A stretch of 64,000 bases of DNA from Synechococcus sp. A10-1-5-1 (GCF_023115425.1 NZ_CP096032.1:186001-250000), one strand, 5' to 3'; shown: positions 1 to 9,992, numbered from the stretch's first letter. Translations and numbers: made by a program. The notes: generated from the letters alone by a model not told the origin.

Positions 1-752
1 CCCGTCAGATCAAGTTGGTTGGTACCGATGTCGATCGTTGGTCCATGGACTTTGGACCGAGTGTCCGCGGTCTTCGGGCCATCGGCGAAGGAAGTCTCGA
101 ACGCCCCCAAGGCCCCAGTTGGCGCGCCCTTCCGCCCCCTGCCCTGCAGCTGCCCCGCGGACCGATTCCCAAACTTGGGGACCTTCCATCGGTTCCCGCG
201 GGTCGTTACACGGTGGTCCTCGACCCCGGCCATGGCGGCCCGGATCCTGGGGCGATCGGAATCAACAACCTGCGGGAGACGGACGTCGTTCTCGATGTGA
301 GTCTCCAGGTGGCTCAGATCCTTCAGGCCAAGGGTGTTCGCGTCCTCTTAACCCGTTCCTCGGAAGTGGATGTGGACTTGCCTCCTCGGGTGGCGCTGGC
401 CAATAACAACCGTGCGGACTTGTTTGTGAGCATCCACGCCAATGCCCTGAGCATGAATCGCCCAGACGTCAATGGTGTGGAGACCTTCTACTTCCAAGGA
501 GGCCGCTCCTTGAGCTTGGCCCAATCGATTCAGAACCAGCTCTTGGCAGCTTCACCGGGAACGCCTGACCGGGGAGCGCGCTCCGGTCGCTTCTTTGTGA
601 TTCGCCGCACGGTGATGCCGGCGGCTTTGGTGGAGATGGGCTTTGTCACGGGGCAATTGGATGCACCCCGATTGGCCGATCCCGGTTTCCGCCGGCGGCT
701 GGCTGTTGCTATCGCTATGGGCATCCTCAATTACCTGGTGGCTTACCCATGA
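1..752 (+). CDS. N-acetylmuramoyl-L-alanine amidase (Amidase_3), 5' end missing
   Basis: The reading frame is open to the window edge, so the N-terminus lies outside; an internal TTG at 15 is probably not the start. The catalytic domain is clear: the first zinc motif is LDPGHGGPDPGA (about residues 70-80 counted from 15), then TRSSEVDVDLPPRV and SIHANAL with the second zinc histidine, and VEMGFVTG with the catalytic glutamate near the end. The family is a zinc hydrolase that cuts the amide bond between MurNAc and the stem peptide of peptidoglycan, usually in the periplasm during cell separation. Cyanobacterial members often carry AMIN domains upstream, which cannot be checked here. Its stop overlaps the murI start as ATGA, so the two cell wall genes are probably translationally coupled. 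Confidence 0.9.
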   Translation, partial: RQIKLVGTDVDRWSMDFGPSVRGLRAIGEGSLERPQGPSWRALPPPALQLPRGPIPKLGDLPSVPAGRYTVVLDPGHGGPDPGAIGINNLRETDVVLDVSLQVAQILQAKGVRVLLTRSSEVDVDLPPRVALANNNRADLFVSIHANALSMNRPDVNGVETFYFQGGRSLSLAQSIQNQLLAASPGTPDRGARSGRFFVIRRTVMPAALVEMGFVTGQLDAPRLADPGFRRRLAVAIAMGILNYLVAYP

Positions 753-1597
753 GTGGGGCCCCCATCGGTCTGTTTGATTCCGGCGTTGGCGGTTTAAGCA
801 TCTGGCGTCAGGTGGTGCATGCTCTGCCAGCTGAGTCCTTGCTGTACGTGGCGGATCAGGCCCATGTTCCCTATGGCAACCGCTCGGCAACCGAGATTCA
901 GGCCAACAGCTTGGCGATTGCTGACTATCTGGTTGCTGAAGGTTGCAAGGCGATTGTGGTGGCCTGCAACACCGCTTCAGCCGTGGCGTTGGAACCCCTG
1001 CGACAGCGCTTCCCCAAGCTGCCGATCTTGGGCTTAGAGCCGGCGGTGAAGCCTGCGGTTCAGCTGACCCGCTCCGGAGTGGTGGGAGTGATGGCCACGC
1101 CGGCAACTTTTCAAGGGCAGCTGTATCGCGCCACCGTCGGTCGCTATGCCACGGCCGTTCAGGTGGTGGAGCAGGTCTGCGTGGGTCTGGCGGAGCTGGT
1201 AGAGCAGGGCGACCTGGAGGGCTCCGACTGCGATGCCAGGTTGATGAGCTATCTCCAGCCGATGCTGGCTGCTGGTGCCGACACGATTGTTTTGGGCTGC
1301 ACCCACTACCCCTTTGTGATCGAGTCCATCCGCCGTCTTGTGGGCCCGGCGATGGCGGTCCTGGACCCTGCTCCTGCCGTGGCACGTCATCTAGCGGATG
1401 TTTTGGAGAAGGCCGGTCTTTTGGCCTCTGGTCAACAGGGGGCCATGGCGCAGCCCTCCCGGTACCTCTTTGCCACCACCGCTGATCCTTCGGCCTTCAA
1501 TCGAGCCCTCGCGCGGCTGGTGGGCGTGAACAGCTCCTGTCAGGCGTTGATCTGGATGCCGCGTTCTGATGAATCCCGCTGTCTTGGCCCCGCTTAG
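749..1597 (+). CDS. murI: Glutamate racemase
   Basis: This 282-residue protein is a glutamate racemase, which makes D-glutamate for peptidoglycan precursors in the cytoplasm. The N-terminal motif GLFDSGVGGLS (residues 7-17), the first catalytic cysteine in VACNTAS (about residue 75) and the second in GCTHYPF (about residue 184) are all present, so the two-base Cys/Cys mechanism is intact. Length is typical of the family. The ATG overlaps the amidase stop by 4 bases, which fixes the start and suggests an amidase-murI operon for wall synthesis and remodelling. The gene for the prenyl synthase follows on the same strand after about 50 bases. Confidence 0.96.
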   Translation: MSGAPIGLFDSGVGGLSIWRQVVHALPAESLLYVADQAHVPYGNRSATEIQANSLAIADYLVAEGCKAIVVACNTASAVALEPLRQRFPKLPILGLEPAVKPAVQLTRSGVVGVMATPATFQGQLYRATVGRYATAVQVVEQVCVGLAELVEQGDLEGSDCDARLMSYLQPMLAAGADTIVLGCTHYPFVIESIRRLVGPAMAVLDPAPAVARHLADVLEKAGLLASGQQGAMAQPSRYLFATTADPSAFNRALARLVGVNSSCQALIWMPRSDESRCLGPA

Positions 1598-1647
1598 GCA
1601 GCGGTCGGAGGTTGGCGCCTTCTAGGATCAATCCACCGCTGGGGGTC

Positions 1648-2619
1648 ATGGCCACCGTTGCAGAGCTGCTACAGCCCGTCGAGTCCGATCTCGAGGCTCT
1701 GCTGAGTGATCTCCGCAGCCTGATCGGTGCTGGCCATCCGATTCTTCAGGCCGCTGCAGAGCACCTGTTCAGTGCGGGTGGTAAGCGGCTCCGTCCTGGC
1801 ATTGTTCTCCTGATTTCCCGGGCCCTCGCGCCCCAGGGTGAGCTCACCAGTCGCCATCGGCGCCTGGCTGAGATCACTGAGATGATCCATACGGCCTCAC
1901 TCGTCCATGACGACGTCGTGGATGAAGCCTCCACGCGTCGTGGGGTGGACACAGTTCACAGCCGTTTCAACCACCGCGTTGCGGTTCTGGCCGGCGACTT
2001 CCTGTTTGCTCAGGCCAGCTGGCACCTCGCCAACCTCGACAACCTCGAGGTGGTCAAGCTGCTCTCCCGCGTGATCATGGATCTCGCCGATGGAGAAGTG
2101 AAGCAAGGTCTCTACCGCTACGACACGGGCCAGAGCTTCGAGACCTATCTCGAGAAGAGCTACTGCAAGACCGCGTCCTTGATCGCCAACAGCGCTCGGG
2201 CTGCTGGAGTGCTGAGTGATCTGCCCGAAGCCCAGCTCGATGACCTCTATCGCTTTGGCCGTCAACTCGGTCTGGCGTTCCAGGTGGTCGATGACATCCT
2301 CGATTTCACCGGCAGCGATCAACAGCTGGGTAAGCCAGCCGCCAGCGACCTGGCCAGTGGCTATTTGACTGCTCCAGCGTTGTACGCCCTTGAGGAGCGC
2401 CCTGCCTTGGCTGTCCTGATTGAGCGTGAGTTCAACCAAGAAGGTGATCTGGAGCAAGCTCTTGAGTTGGTTCGCGGCAGTAACGCCATTCAGCGCTCCC
2501 GCACCTTGGCTGAAACCTTCGCCAACGAGGCCTATGAAGCCTTGAGCTTCCTGCCACCCTCCGATTGCCGTACGGCACTGTTGGAGTTACCCGAGTTTGT
2601 TCTGAGTCGTCTCTACTGA
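1648..2619 (+). CDS. sds: Trans-prenyl diphosphate synthase, probably solanesyl diphosphate synthase
   Basis: This 323-residue polyprenyl synthetase adds isopentenyl units to an allylic diphosphate. Its likely job in a cyanobacterium is the C45 side chain of plastoquinone-9. The first aspartate-rich motif is HDDVVDEASTRRG (about residues 85-97) and the second is VVDDILDF (about residues 212-219). GGKRLRPG near residue 46 binds IPP. I chose the ATG at 1648 (MATVAELLQP) because it aligns with family N-termini; a TTG 36 bases upstream is open but adds unlikely residues. The last 7 bases overlap the convergent HAD gene. Chain length is inferred from lineage and not readable from the motifs with certainty. 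Confidence 0.93.
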   Translation: MATVAELLQPVESDLEALLSDLRSLIGAGHPILQAAAEHLFSAGGKRLRPGIVLLISRALAPQGELTSRHRRLAEITEMIHTASLVHDDVVDEASTRRGVDTVHSRFNHRVAVLAGDFLFAQASWHLANLDNLEVVKLLSRVIMDLADGEVKQGLYRYDTGQSFETYLEKSYCKTASLIANSARAAGVLSDLPEAQLDDLYRFGRQLGLAFQVVDDILDFTGSDQQLGKPAASDLASGYLTAPALYALEERPALAVLIEREFNQEGDLEQALELVRGSNAIQRSRTLAETFANEAYEALSFLPPSDCRTALLELPEFVLSRLY

Positions 2620-3290
2620 GTTCCTTCGTTCAGTAGAGCTAAAACATCTTGGAGTGAGTCGAGAAAGTCAGTGACCTTGTTCGGGTAGAGATTTCGATCG
2701 GCCCCTGGTGCCGGCACCACAAAGACGCGGCAGCCGGCAGCCAAGGCGGCTTGCGCCCCGGCTGGTGAGTCTTCGAATGCCCAGCTTTCCTCGCAGCTCA
2801 CCCCCAAGCGCTGGGCGGCGAGTTGAAAGACGTCCGGATGGGGCTTGCCGCGTTTGAGCTCCGGGTCGTCTCCATGGACCCGTTCTTGTATCGCTTCAAG
2901 CCAGGGGTGTGGCTTGGCTTTGAGCTTCACCGCATCCCCTGAGCTGCTGGTGGCCAGGGCCATCGGTAGGCCCAGGTCGAGGCAGCGTTGAACAAGGGCC
3001 TGAGCCCCTGCCATCGGTTGGGCCTGGATCAAGAGCGCCTCGGCGATCGGCTGTCGGATGGCCAAGAGTGCCTCAGTGCTGGGGACGTCCAGGCCGCTTG
3101 CGCTGATCCACTGGCGGACCTGATCGGCGCAGTCCAGGCGCCGGCGCCCCCGCAATTGCATGAGCTCTCCCTCGCTTAGGGCTCGACCGAAGTGACGGGC
3201 GGCCTGCTGCCAGGCCTGCGCATGCAGGGGTTCGGTATCGAGCAGCAGCCCATCGAGGTCAAACAGGCAGCCAGCGGGATGAGCCATCAC
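2613..3290 (-). CDS. HAD-superfamily phosphatase / beta-phosphoglucomutase-like
   Basis: The 225-residue protein has all four HAD motifs: FDLDGLLLDTE with nucleophile and acid/base aspartates (residues 10-20), ATSSS (motif II, about residue 113), the lysine in KRGKPHPD (about residue 146) and FEDSPAG (motif IV, about residue 172). The helical cap is inserted after motif I, the subfamily I arrangement of beta-phosphoglucomutase and small phosphatases such as Gph or YcjU. Substrate cannot be told from sequence. It converges on sds with a 7-base overlap. The start could be either of two adjacent ATG codons (MMAHPAG). It has no obvious operon partner. Confidence 0.88.
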   Translation of the reverse strand: MMAHPAGCLFDLDGLLLDTEPLHAQAWQQAARHFGRALSEGELMQLRGRRRLDCADQVRQWISASGLDVPSTEALLAIRQPIAEALLIQAQPMAGAQALVQRCLDLGLPMALATSSSGDAVKLKAKPHPWLEAIQERVHGDDPELKRGKPHPDVFQLAAQRLGVSCEESWAFEDSPAGAQAALAAGCRVFVVPAPGADRNLYPNKVTDFLDSLQDVLALLNEGTQ

Positions 3291-3377
3291 CCCATCCTGA
3301 ACCCTGCAACAGCGTTACAGCGCTTCAGAGAGGGCTTTTTCCTCGCTTGAATGGCTCCATTGCGTTGTCGATGGACC

Positions 3378-5332
<1,955 letters not shown>

Positions 5333-5348
<16 letters not shown>

Positions 5349-6058
5349 TTCGGGCTCTTCCACCACTGCAGCAGTTGATCGGCCAGTTGATCCAGTTCCC
5401 TCTGCCGGGCTGGATCATCGGCCCATCCCCCCAGCAGGTTTTGGCGAAGCCCGGCGCTGGCTGGGGTCAGGTGATCCCCAGCCCGCTCGATCAATTGGGA
5501 GTTGTCTTGGCTCCGGTTTTGAAGCACCTGCAGAAGACGTGCACTCTGATCGAGTTGGTCGCTGCGAAAGCGCACTAGCAGGTTGTTGGCTTGGCTGTAA
5601 TTCCGCGCGATCAGGCGCAGCGTCTCCTCGGGGGACGGACTGAACTCACTGGTTACCCCAAGGGCTGGTCCGAGCTCTGCCAGGAGTGGCACGCTGCGCT
5701 CCGCGGAGAAGTTGTTGAAGCTCATCGCGGCCAATGCGCTGCAGCCTCGACCGTTATCTGGAGCGAGCAGGTGAAGTTTGCAGCCCAGGCTGTGGCCGAG
5801 CCGCAGTGGTGCGGGCTGCTCGGGGTCCCGCCTCTGGCGAAAGGCCTTCCAGGCTTGATTGGCCTGGGCCTGATGGTCAAACCCTGGGACGTAGCTCCAG
5901 GCATGGATCGCGAACCCCTGCCGCGCCAGCGCTTCCAAGAGCCGTCGGTAGCTGATCTGCGGTGTCGCGGCCAGGTAGCTGCCGCCAATGAACTCGACCA
6001 ATCCCTTGGGTTGGGGAGGGGTCCAGCACCAAAGACTTCCCCGCTGCCGCCAGCTCAC
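5333..6058 (-). CDS. DUF1350 family alpha/beta-hydrolase-like protein
   Basis: The protein of 241 residues fits the DUF1350 family found in cyanobacteria and plastids. Features include [20 protein letters not shown] near the N-terminus and a GHSLG nucleophile elbow (about residues 88-92), as in alpha/beta hydrolases. The family function is not established. I chose GTG at 6058 because its GTGA overlaps the stop of the upstream peroxiredoxin gene, a typical coupled start; an ATG 24 bases upstream would overlap that gene further. The 3' end overlaps acs by 16 bases. Coupling to peroxiredoxin Q may hint at a stress role, but this is inference. Confidence 0.8.
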
Positions 6059-6519
6059 GCGGCCTGCAGGCGCTTCAGGCAATCCAGGGCCTCACGGCGA
6101 TGGGCCGGTCCGTCCAGGAGATTGTTGAAGACGTGGCGGACCACCCCCGCAGCGTCGATGACGTAGGTGACACGACCCGGCAGAAGGCCCAGCACACCGG
6201 GCACACCAAAGGCTTTTCTCAGCTGGTTGTTGTGATCCACCAGCAGCGGATAGGGCAGGTTGTGGCGGCTGGCGAAGCGCTGGTGACTGTTGGCGTTGTC
6301 GCCACTGACTCCCCAAACCTCCGCCCCCAGAGCTTGCAGGTCTGCGTAGCTATCGCGGAAGGCGCAGGCTTCCATCGTGCAGCCTGGGGTGTCGTCCTTG
6401 GGATAGAAGAACAGCACGAGGGACTTGCCGGACAGTTGATCGCTGCGGCGCTCAATGCCGTTCTGATCCTGTAGGGCGATCAGGGGAGCGCGATTACCGC
6501 TCTTCAGGGCTTGGGCCAA
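6055..6519 (-). CDS. bcp: Thioredoxin-dependent peroxiredoxin (BCP/PrxQ type)
   Basis: This 154-residue peroxiredoxin reduces hydroperoxides with electrons from thioredoxin. The active site is YPKDDTPGCTMEAC: peroxidatic Cys47 and a second Cys52 five residues later, the spacing of the two-cysteine BCP/PrxQ subgroup. Cyanobacterial PrxQ proteins protect against photosynthetic peroxide. The only convenient start is TTG at 6519; no ATG or GTG lies between it and the upstream in-frame stop. The gene is divergent from the exonuclease gene (77 bases) and shares a GTGA overlap with the DUF1350 gene downstream, so the two probably form an operon. Confidence 0.93.
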   Translation of the reverse strand: MAQALKSGNRAPLIALQDQNGIERRSDQLSGKSLVLFFYPKDDTPGCTMEACAFRDSYADLQALGAEVWGVSGDNANSHQRFASRHNLPYPLLVDHNNQLRKAFGVPGVLGLLPGRVTYVIDAAGVVRHVFNNLLDGPAHRREALDCLKRLQAA

Positions 6520-6596
6520 GGCCGACTCAACAGTTCCTCAAACCCTAGGGAGGGGCTGGCCAAGGCTGAGATCATGGGGCCACTGCAGAGGTGGAG

Positions 6597-7520
6597 ATGG
6601 CCAGGGGTGACGCTGAGATGGGCGATCAACAGACGCTCTCTGCTTGGGAGCAGGTTGATCTGCTCAGTCTGGTCAGTGGATCTGTGTCAGTGGCACGTAC
6701 CGAGCCGGAGCCGGAAGCTGAGCATCAACCGGTTCCGGAATCTTTCTTGGACCCCGTCCCTGATCTGCCTGAGCAACCTGATCCCTCCCCAGTCGCTAGT
6801 GCCTCGCCGCCGGGGCCACCTGAGCGACTCTTGATCCTCGACACGGAGACCACGGGACTCTCCCCAGGTGAGCACCGCTGTATCGAGGTCGGCGCCGTTC
6901 TGTTTTCAGTTCCAGATCGCTCCGTGCTCAGTCAGGTCTCGTTCCTCTTGCCTTGCCAGAGCAATGCGGCTGAGCCAGTGAATGGCATCGCACCAGCCCT
7001 GACCCAACGTCCTCAGCCCTGGCAGGCCGGCTTGGCCTGCTTCGAGGCGATGGTCGACGCCGCTGATCTGTTGCTGGCCCATAACGCTGCCTTCGATCAA
7101 CAGTGGTTCGGCCTTGGTTCGCTCCCTGCCTTGACGAAACCCTGGCTCTGCTCGATGGAGGACATTCGCTGGCCCCAGGAGCGCCAGCTGCGATCCACAC
7201 CTTCGGTCCGTGATCTGGCCTTGGCCTACGGCGTTCCGGTTTGGGCGGCCCATCGCGCCTTGACCGACTGCATTTATTTAGCCCAGGTGTTTGAGCGCTG
7301 TGATGACCTCGAGAGCCTTTTGCTGCAGGCGATGGAGCCGCGCCGCCTCTATAGGGCACGCCTGTCCTATGAGGAGCGCCACAAGGCCCGTGAGGCTGGA
7401 TTCCGCTGGAATCAGCCGGTCAGTGGAGCCTGGAGTCGCCGTTTGTCAGAGCGGGAGGTGGCGCTGCTGAACTTTCCGGTTGCTCCGGTTGATGAGGCAG
7501 GTGACCTGCGCAGCGCCTGA
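6597..7520 (+). CDS. 3'-5' exonuclease of the DnaQ/DEDDh family
   Basis: The protein (307 residues) has a variable, Pro/Glu-rich N-terminus of about 75 residues and then an exonuclease fold. ExoI is LDTETTGLS (Asp82, Glu84), ExoII is HNAAFDQQWF, and ExoIII is AHRALTDC with the H and D of the DEDDh class. These residues bind two metal ions and remove nucleotides from 3' ends. A basic C-terminal extension (KAREAGFRWNQP, about residue 265) follows. It resembles the epsilon subunit of DNA polymerase III but is not clearly the replicative proofreader. GTG 6591, ATG 6597 and ATG 6618 are possible starts; 6597 follows a GAGGTGGAG purine run. Confidence 0.85.
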   Translation: MARGDAEMGDQQTLSAWEQVDLLSLVSGSVSVARTEPEPEAEHQPVPESFLDPVPDLPEQPDPSPVASASPPGPPERLLILDTETTGLSPGEHRCIEVGAVLFSVPDRSVLSQVSFLLPCQSNAAEPVNGIAPALTQRPQPWQAGLACFEAMVDAADLLLAHNAAFDQQWFGLGSLPALTKPWLCSMEDIRWPQERQLRSTPSVRDLALAYGVPVWAAHRALTDCIYLAQVFERCDDLESLLLQAMEPRRLYRARLSYEERHKAREAGFRWNQPVSGAWSRRLSEREVALLNFPVAPVDEAGDLRSA

Positions 7521-7609
7521 TTTGCTTCAGCAACAGGAAGCGGACCCGCTCATTTCACGGACTGTGTGAGCAAGTTCTTCATTTTGGTGGGTGAGTTCTG
7601 GTTGAACGC

Positions 7610-7873
7610 ATGTCTGCTCATGCTCGTGGTCATCCCTCAAGGCCCTGTGCGGTCAGTAAGGTCCAGCGCTGGCAGCGCAGCCGCACGTGGGCACGTCTGA
7701 TCCGTGAAGCGGAAGCCCTTTGGCATGTGGATGTGCGCGAACTTCATCGCCTGGCGGCGCTGGAGTTGTCGCAATTGCTTGAGGAGGTGCCGCCGGGTCT
7801 GCGTCCCAGAGTTAACCGCTGGCTCCAGGGCTATCACGTGATGACACGACTGGAGTCCGATTCAAAGAGTTAA
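7610..7873 (+). CDS. Conserved hypothetical protein, 87 residues
   Basis: I do not recognise the family. The protein is small and basic, with many Arg and Trp residues in the first 40 positions (RWQRSRTWARLIREAEALW) and a predicted helical middle (RELHRLAALELSQLLEEV). It has no membrane segment or signal peptide. ATG at 7610 is the natural start, and codon usage matches its neighbours. It lies between the exonuclease gene and the convergent tRNA-Pro, with no sign of an operon. Its size and composition resemble small unknown proteins of picocyanobacteria, but that is an impression and has not been searched. Confidence 0.6.
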   Translation: MSAHARGHPSRPCAVSKVQRWQRSRTWARLIREAEALWHVDVRELHRLAALELSQLLEEVPPGLRPRVNRWLQGYHVMTRLESDSKS

Positions 7874-7898
7874 CCCGTCCCTGTCGGATTCAGGACAC

Positions 7899-7923
7899 AA
7901 AAAAACCACCCCGGGAGAGGTGG
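7899..7923 (-). terminator. Rho-independent terminator after tRNA-Pro
   Basis: Read on the minus strand, CCACC (7919-7923) pairs with GGTGG (7906-7910), and the hairpin is followed by seven T residues (7905-7899). It lies 27 bases downstream of the tRNA gene, in the right orientation to end its transcript. Confidence 0.8.
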
Positions 7924-7950
7924 CTCTTGGTGAACTTGCCGGTGATCAAA

Positions 7951-8024
7951 TCGGAGCGGCGGGATTTGAACCCACGACCCCCACTACCCCAAAGTGGTGC
8001 GCTACCAAGCTGCGCTACGCCCCG
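7951..8024 (-). tRNA. tRNA-Pro (anticodon GGG)
   Basis: The 74-base gene folds as a tRNA. The acceptor stem pairs CGGGGCG with CGCTCCG (one G-T), followed by discriminator A. The D arm is GCGC-AGCTTGGTA-GCGC, and the anticodon stem CCACT/AGTGG encloses the loop TTGGGGT. With T33 fixed, the anticodon is GGG, which reads proline codons CCC and CCU. The T loop is TTCGAAT. The 3' CCA is not encoded, as is usual in cyanobacteria. Note that the TTTGGGG stretch could be misread as a TGG anticodon if the stem is shifted by one base. Confidence 0.95.
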
Positions 8025-8039
8025 GCGAGAAAGAAGTTA

Positions 8040-8426
8040 TCACAGCGCTTTGCCGCGTTTCGAGCGAATTTTTCTCAGCATCCTGCGGCTCAGTTGTTCG
8101 CGGTTTAAGCCCGCATAGCCCCAGAGGCGGAGGGCCTGGGCCAGCTCCCTCAATTCCCGCAGGTTCATCGAGGCCAGGCGCAGTTCAGGGACCTTCTGCC
8201 AGGCGTTGGCAGCGGGCGGCAAAGCACTGCCAAGACGACCGGGCTTCAGGCTGGAGAGCGCTCCATCGGCCATCCATTCGGGCACCAGGACAAACAGCAC
8301 GGCCAGCAACCCGTAGAGCTCCACCAAGCCACGGGGGAGGGGATGCAACTGCCGAGGGGCGTTGGTCTCAGCCGATTCGGTGATAGGTCTTGGCTCCGCG
8401 TCAGCGCCGGAGCCATTGTTCCGCAA
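8040..8426 (-). CDS. Hypothetical protein with one membrane segment and a SAP/Rho_N-like C-terminal motif
   Basis: The 128-residue protein has a polar N-terminus, one hydrophobic segment (LYGLLAVLFVLVPEW, about residues 37-51), then a linker and a basic C-terminal region. The region around residues 87-115 (NLRELRELAQALRLWGYAGL) resembles the helix-extended-helix motif of SAP or Rho N-terminal domains, which bind nucleic acid; this is a visual match only. The chain ends in a very basic run (RRMLRKIRSKRGKAL). The start used is TTG 8426; no ATG or GTG is available in the frame, which opens at 8474. It follows the msrA cluster on the same strand, so it may be its last member. Confidence 0.6.
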   Translation of the reverse strand: MRNNGSGADAEPRPITESAETNAPRQLHPLPRGLVELYGLLAVLFVLVPEWMADGALSSLKPGRLGSALPPAANAWQKVPELRLASMNLRELRELAQALRLWGYAGLNREQLSRRMLRKIRSKRGKAL

Positions 8427-8469
8427 CCGACGCTCACTCCCAAGGGGGGCAGAGTCAGAGCTGTCCGTT

Positions 8470-8652
8470 TCAGATCACCTCAGCAGGTCGACTCTGGGGG
8501 GAGCTGGGGCTCTCCAGGGCCGGTGGGTCTTTCCAGAGCATCGGTGATTCAGTGCTGGGCGCCAGGCGGACATACCAAAACACCAGGGCAAACACCAAGC
8601 CCAAAGTGGCCAGCATTCCAATGATCACGGTGCGATCGGGCAACGGATTCAT
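8470..8652 (-). CDS. Small single-pass membrane protein, 60 residues
   Basis: The chain begins MNPLPDRTVIIGML and has one clear membrane helix (about residues 8-28, IIGMLATLGLVFALVFWYV), followed by a Ser/Pro-rich tail. I do not recognise a family. ATG at 8652 overlaps the stop of the preceding gene as TGATG, so the start is well supported and translation is probably coupled. It is the third gene after msrA and the secreted protein gene. The function is unknown; a small membrane subunit or anchor is possible. Confidence 0.65.
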   Translation of the reverse strand: MNPLPDRTVIIGMLATLGLVFALVFWYVRLAPSTESPMLWKDPPALESPSSPQSRPAEVI

Positions 8653-8945
8653 CAGACCTGATCCACGCGCAAACACTGCATTCGCATCGGCAGTTGCTCA
8701 AGGGTGAGTTCATCACCGCGAAGGATCATTTCCATGCCGTCGCTGCTGTAGCGGACTCCGGGTTCATTGCTTTGCAGCCGAAAGAAGGTTCTGCGGTGAC
8801 CACCGCTGATCAGTGAGGCTTGGGATTGGTTCCGCTCGATCACGAGCATGCCCTTGTCATGGCAGAGGTAGTGGTCTTTGATCGCGTAGTCCTCCCACCA
8901 CGGGGACTGCATGGCTTGAGCCATGAGTAGGGCGAATCCGAGCAT
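8652..8945 (-). CDS. Possible MliC-like secreted protein, 97 residues
   Basis: The N-terminus (MLGFALLMAQAM) looks like a weak signal sequence. The rest has the pattern of the MliC/YbaY lysozyme-inhibitor beta-barrel: an early YLCHDKG with one cysteine (Cys28), alternating beta strands, PGVRYSSDGMEMILRGDE and a terminal cysteine (MQCLR, about residue 91). In MliC the two cysteines form a disulfide. The assignment is by motif pattern only, and true homology is uncertain. ATG at 8945 overlaps the msrA stop as TGATG and the gene overlaps the next one the same way, so the three are likely one transcript. A role in envelope or oxidative stress is a guess. Confidence 0.6.
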   Translation of the reverse strand: MLGFALLMAQAMQSPWWEDYAIKDHYLCHDKGMLVIERNQSQASLISGGHRRTFFRLQSNEPGVRYSSDGMEMILRGDELTLEQLPMRMQCLRVDQV

Positions 8946-9703
8946 CAGAGGCCGATGGGGGTGTTGTCTCCCCGAAGGACGCAGTGGCTGACGCTCCAGT
9001 CATAGTGCTGCCAAACCGCGGCGGGAAGTTGGTAATGGCAGCCCTCCCACTGCTGGTCGAGCAACACACCTTGCGGTTGGGCTGAGCAGTAGGGGCGGCT
9101 GCCCGGGCGTGCCAAGTACTGCTGGTGGTACCCCTCGGCGAAGAAGAAGGGTTGACCAACAGCGATTTCCGTGGTGATGGCTCCTTTCCCTGCGCCATCT
9201 AGTAGCTGTTGGTAGCGATCACAGGACGCCTTGGCGACCTCCAGGAGCTTCGGGTCGTGGACGTAGATCGAGGAGCGGTACTGGGTGCCGGTGTCATTCC
9301 CCTGGGCCATGCCCTGGGTTGGGTTGTGGCACTCCCAGAAGAGCTTCAGGAGATCGCTGAAATCCACCGCATTCACATCCCAAACCACACGCACCACTTC
9401 CGTGTGGCCCGTCCGGCCCGAGCAAACCTCCTCATAGGTGGGGTTAGGGGTGTAGCCACCGGCATAACCGACCGCTGTGGTGATGACCCCTGGAAGTCGC
9501 CAGAACCCTTTTTCCGCGCCCCAGAAACAACCGCAGCCAAAGAGGGCTTCCTGTTGGCTGGTGCTCAAGGGGGCCTTCAGCGCCGTGCCCAGCACCACGT
9601 GCCTCTCGGCGGTGTTGATGGGATCGGGGCGCCCTGGCAGGGCGGCTTCTGGAGCGATCAGGTTTGCTTTGGATCCACCCATTCCCTGAAACAGTCCGAA
9701 CAC
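8945..9703 (-). CDS. msrA: Peptide-methionine (S)-S-oxide reductase
   Basis: The enzyme reduces the S form of methionine sulfoxide in proteins and free methionine. The active-site motif is FGCGCFWGAEKGFW with the catalytic cysteine, followed by VGYAGG, PTYEEVCSGRTGHTE and GTQYRSSIY, all diagnostic of MsrA. A 45-residue N-terminal extension precedes the catalytic domain, as in other picocyanobacterial MsrA proteins. Start choice is uncertain: GTG 9703 gives a chain beginning FGLFQGMGG, which fits the family; GTG 9706 and TTG 9724 are alternatives. It heads a cluster with the possible MliC-like gene and a small membrane protein, suggesting an envelope stress operon. Confidence 0.93.
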   Translation of the reverse strand: MFGLFQGMGGSKANLIAPEAALPGRPDPINTAERHVVLGTALKAPLSTSQQEALFGCGCFWGAEKGFWRLPGVITTAVGYAGGYTPNPTYEEVCSGRTGHTEVVRVVWDVNAVDFSDLLKLFWECHNPTQGMAQGNDTGTQYRSSIYVHDPKLLEVAKASCDRYQQLLDGAGKGAITTEIAVGQPFFFAEGYHQQYLARPGSRPYCSAQPQGVLLDQQWEGCHYQLPAAVWQHYDWSVSHCVLRGDNTPIGL

Positions 9704-9737
9704 CACAGAAGCCTTTGCTGGCAAGAGCCTAGAGAGT

Positions 9738-9992
9738 TCAACCCTCGGCCGAAGTGGATTCCAGTGCGATGTGATTCAGCAGCGTTGTGGTGAAGGCAAA
9801 GAGCAAAAACGGCAACGACAACACCAGGATCAGTCCGACGCCAACAAGAGCGACCAAGGGTTTACTGGCGCCCATTAGGGCGAGTCCGGCCGCCAGGCTG
9901 ACAAAAATCACCAACATCCAGATCAGGATTTGGCCGTAGATATCGCCAAACGTCAGGGTGCAGCGCAGGCGGTAGGCGGTGCTGGTGAGCAT
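9738..9992 (-). CDS. Small membrane protein with two predicted helices, 84 residues
   Basis: No family is recognised. The sequence has two strongly hydrophobic segments (about residues 22-41 and 45-68, ILIWMLVIFVSLAAGLAL and VALVGVGLILVLSLPFLLF), a short basic N-terminus and a polar C-terminal tail. ATG at 9992 is the first start in the frame. The gene lies between the ABC exporter and msrA on the same strand, with 83 bases before it and 34 after. Its position allows cotranscription with either neighbour, but nothing in the sequence gives a function. Confidence 0.65.
   Translation of the reverse strand: MLTSTAYRLRCTLTFGDIYGQILIWMLVIFVSLAAGLALMGASKPLVALVGVGLILVLSLPFLLFAFTTTLLNHIALESTSAEG

Noticed and set aside
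552-1385. Long minus-strand frame opposite murI
   Set aside because: It is antisense to a clear glutamate racemase, has no recognisable motifs and an unusual Pro/Arg composition typical of GC-rich shadow frames.
7978-8006. tRNA-Pro read as anticodon TGG
   Set aside because: Shifting the anticodon stem by one base breaks the CCACT/AGTGG pairing; the intact stem puts GGG at positions 34-36.
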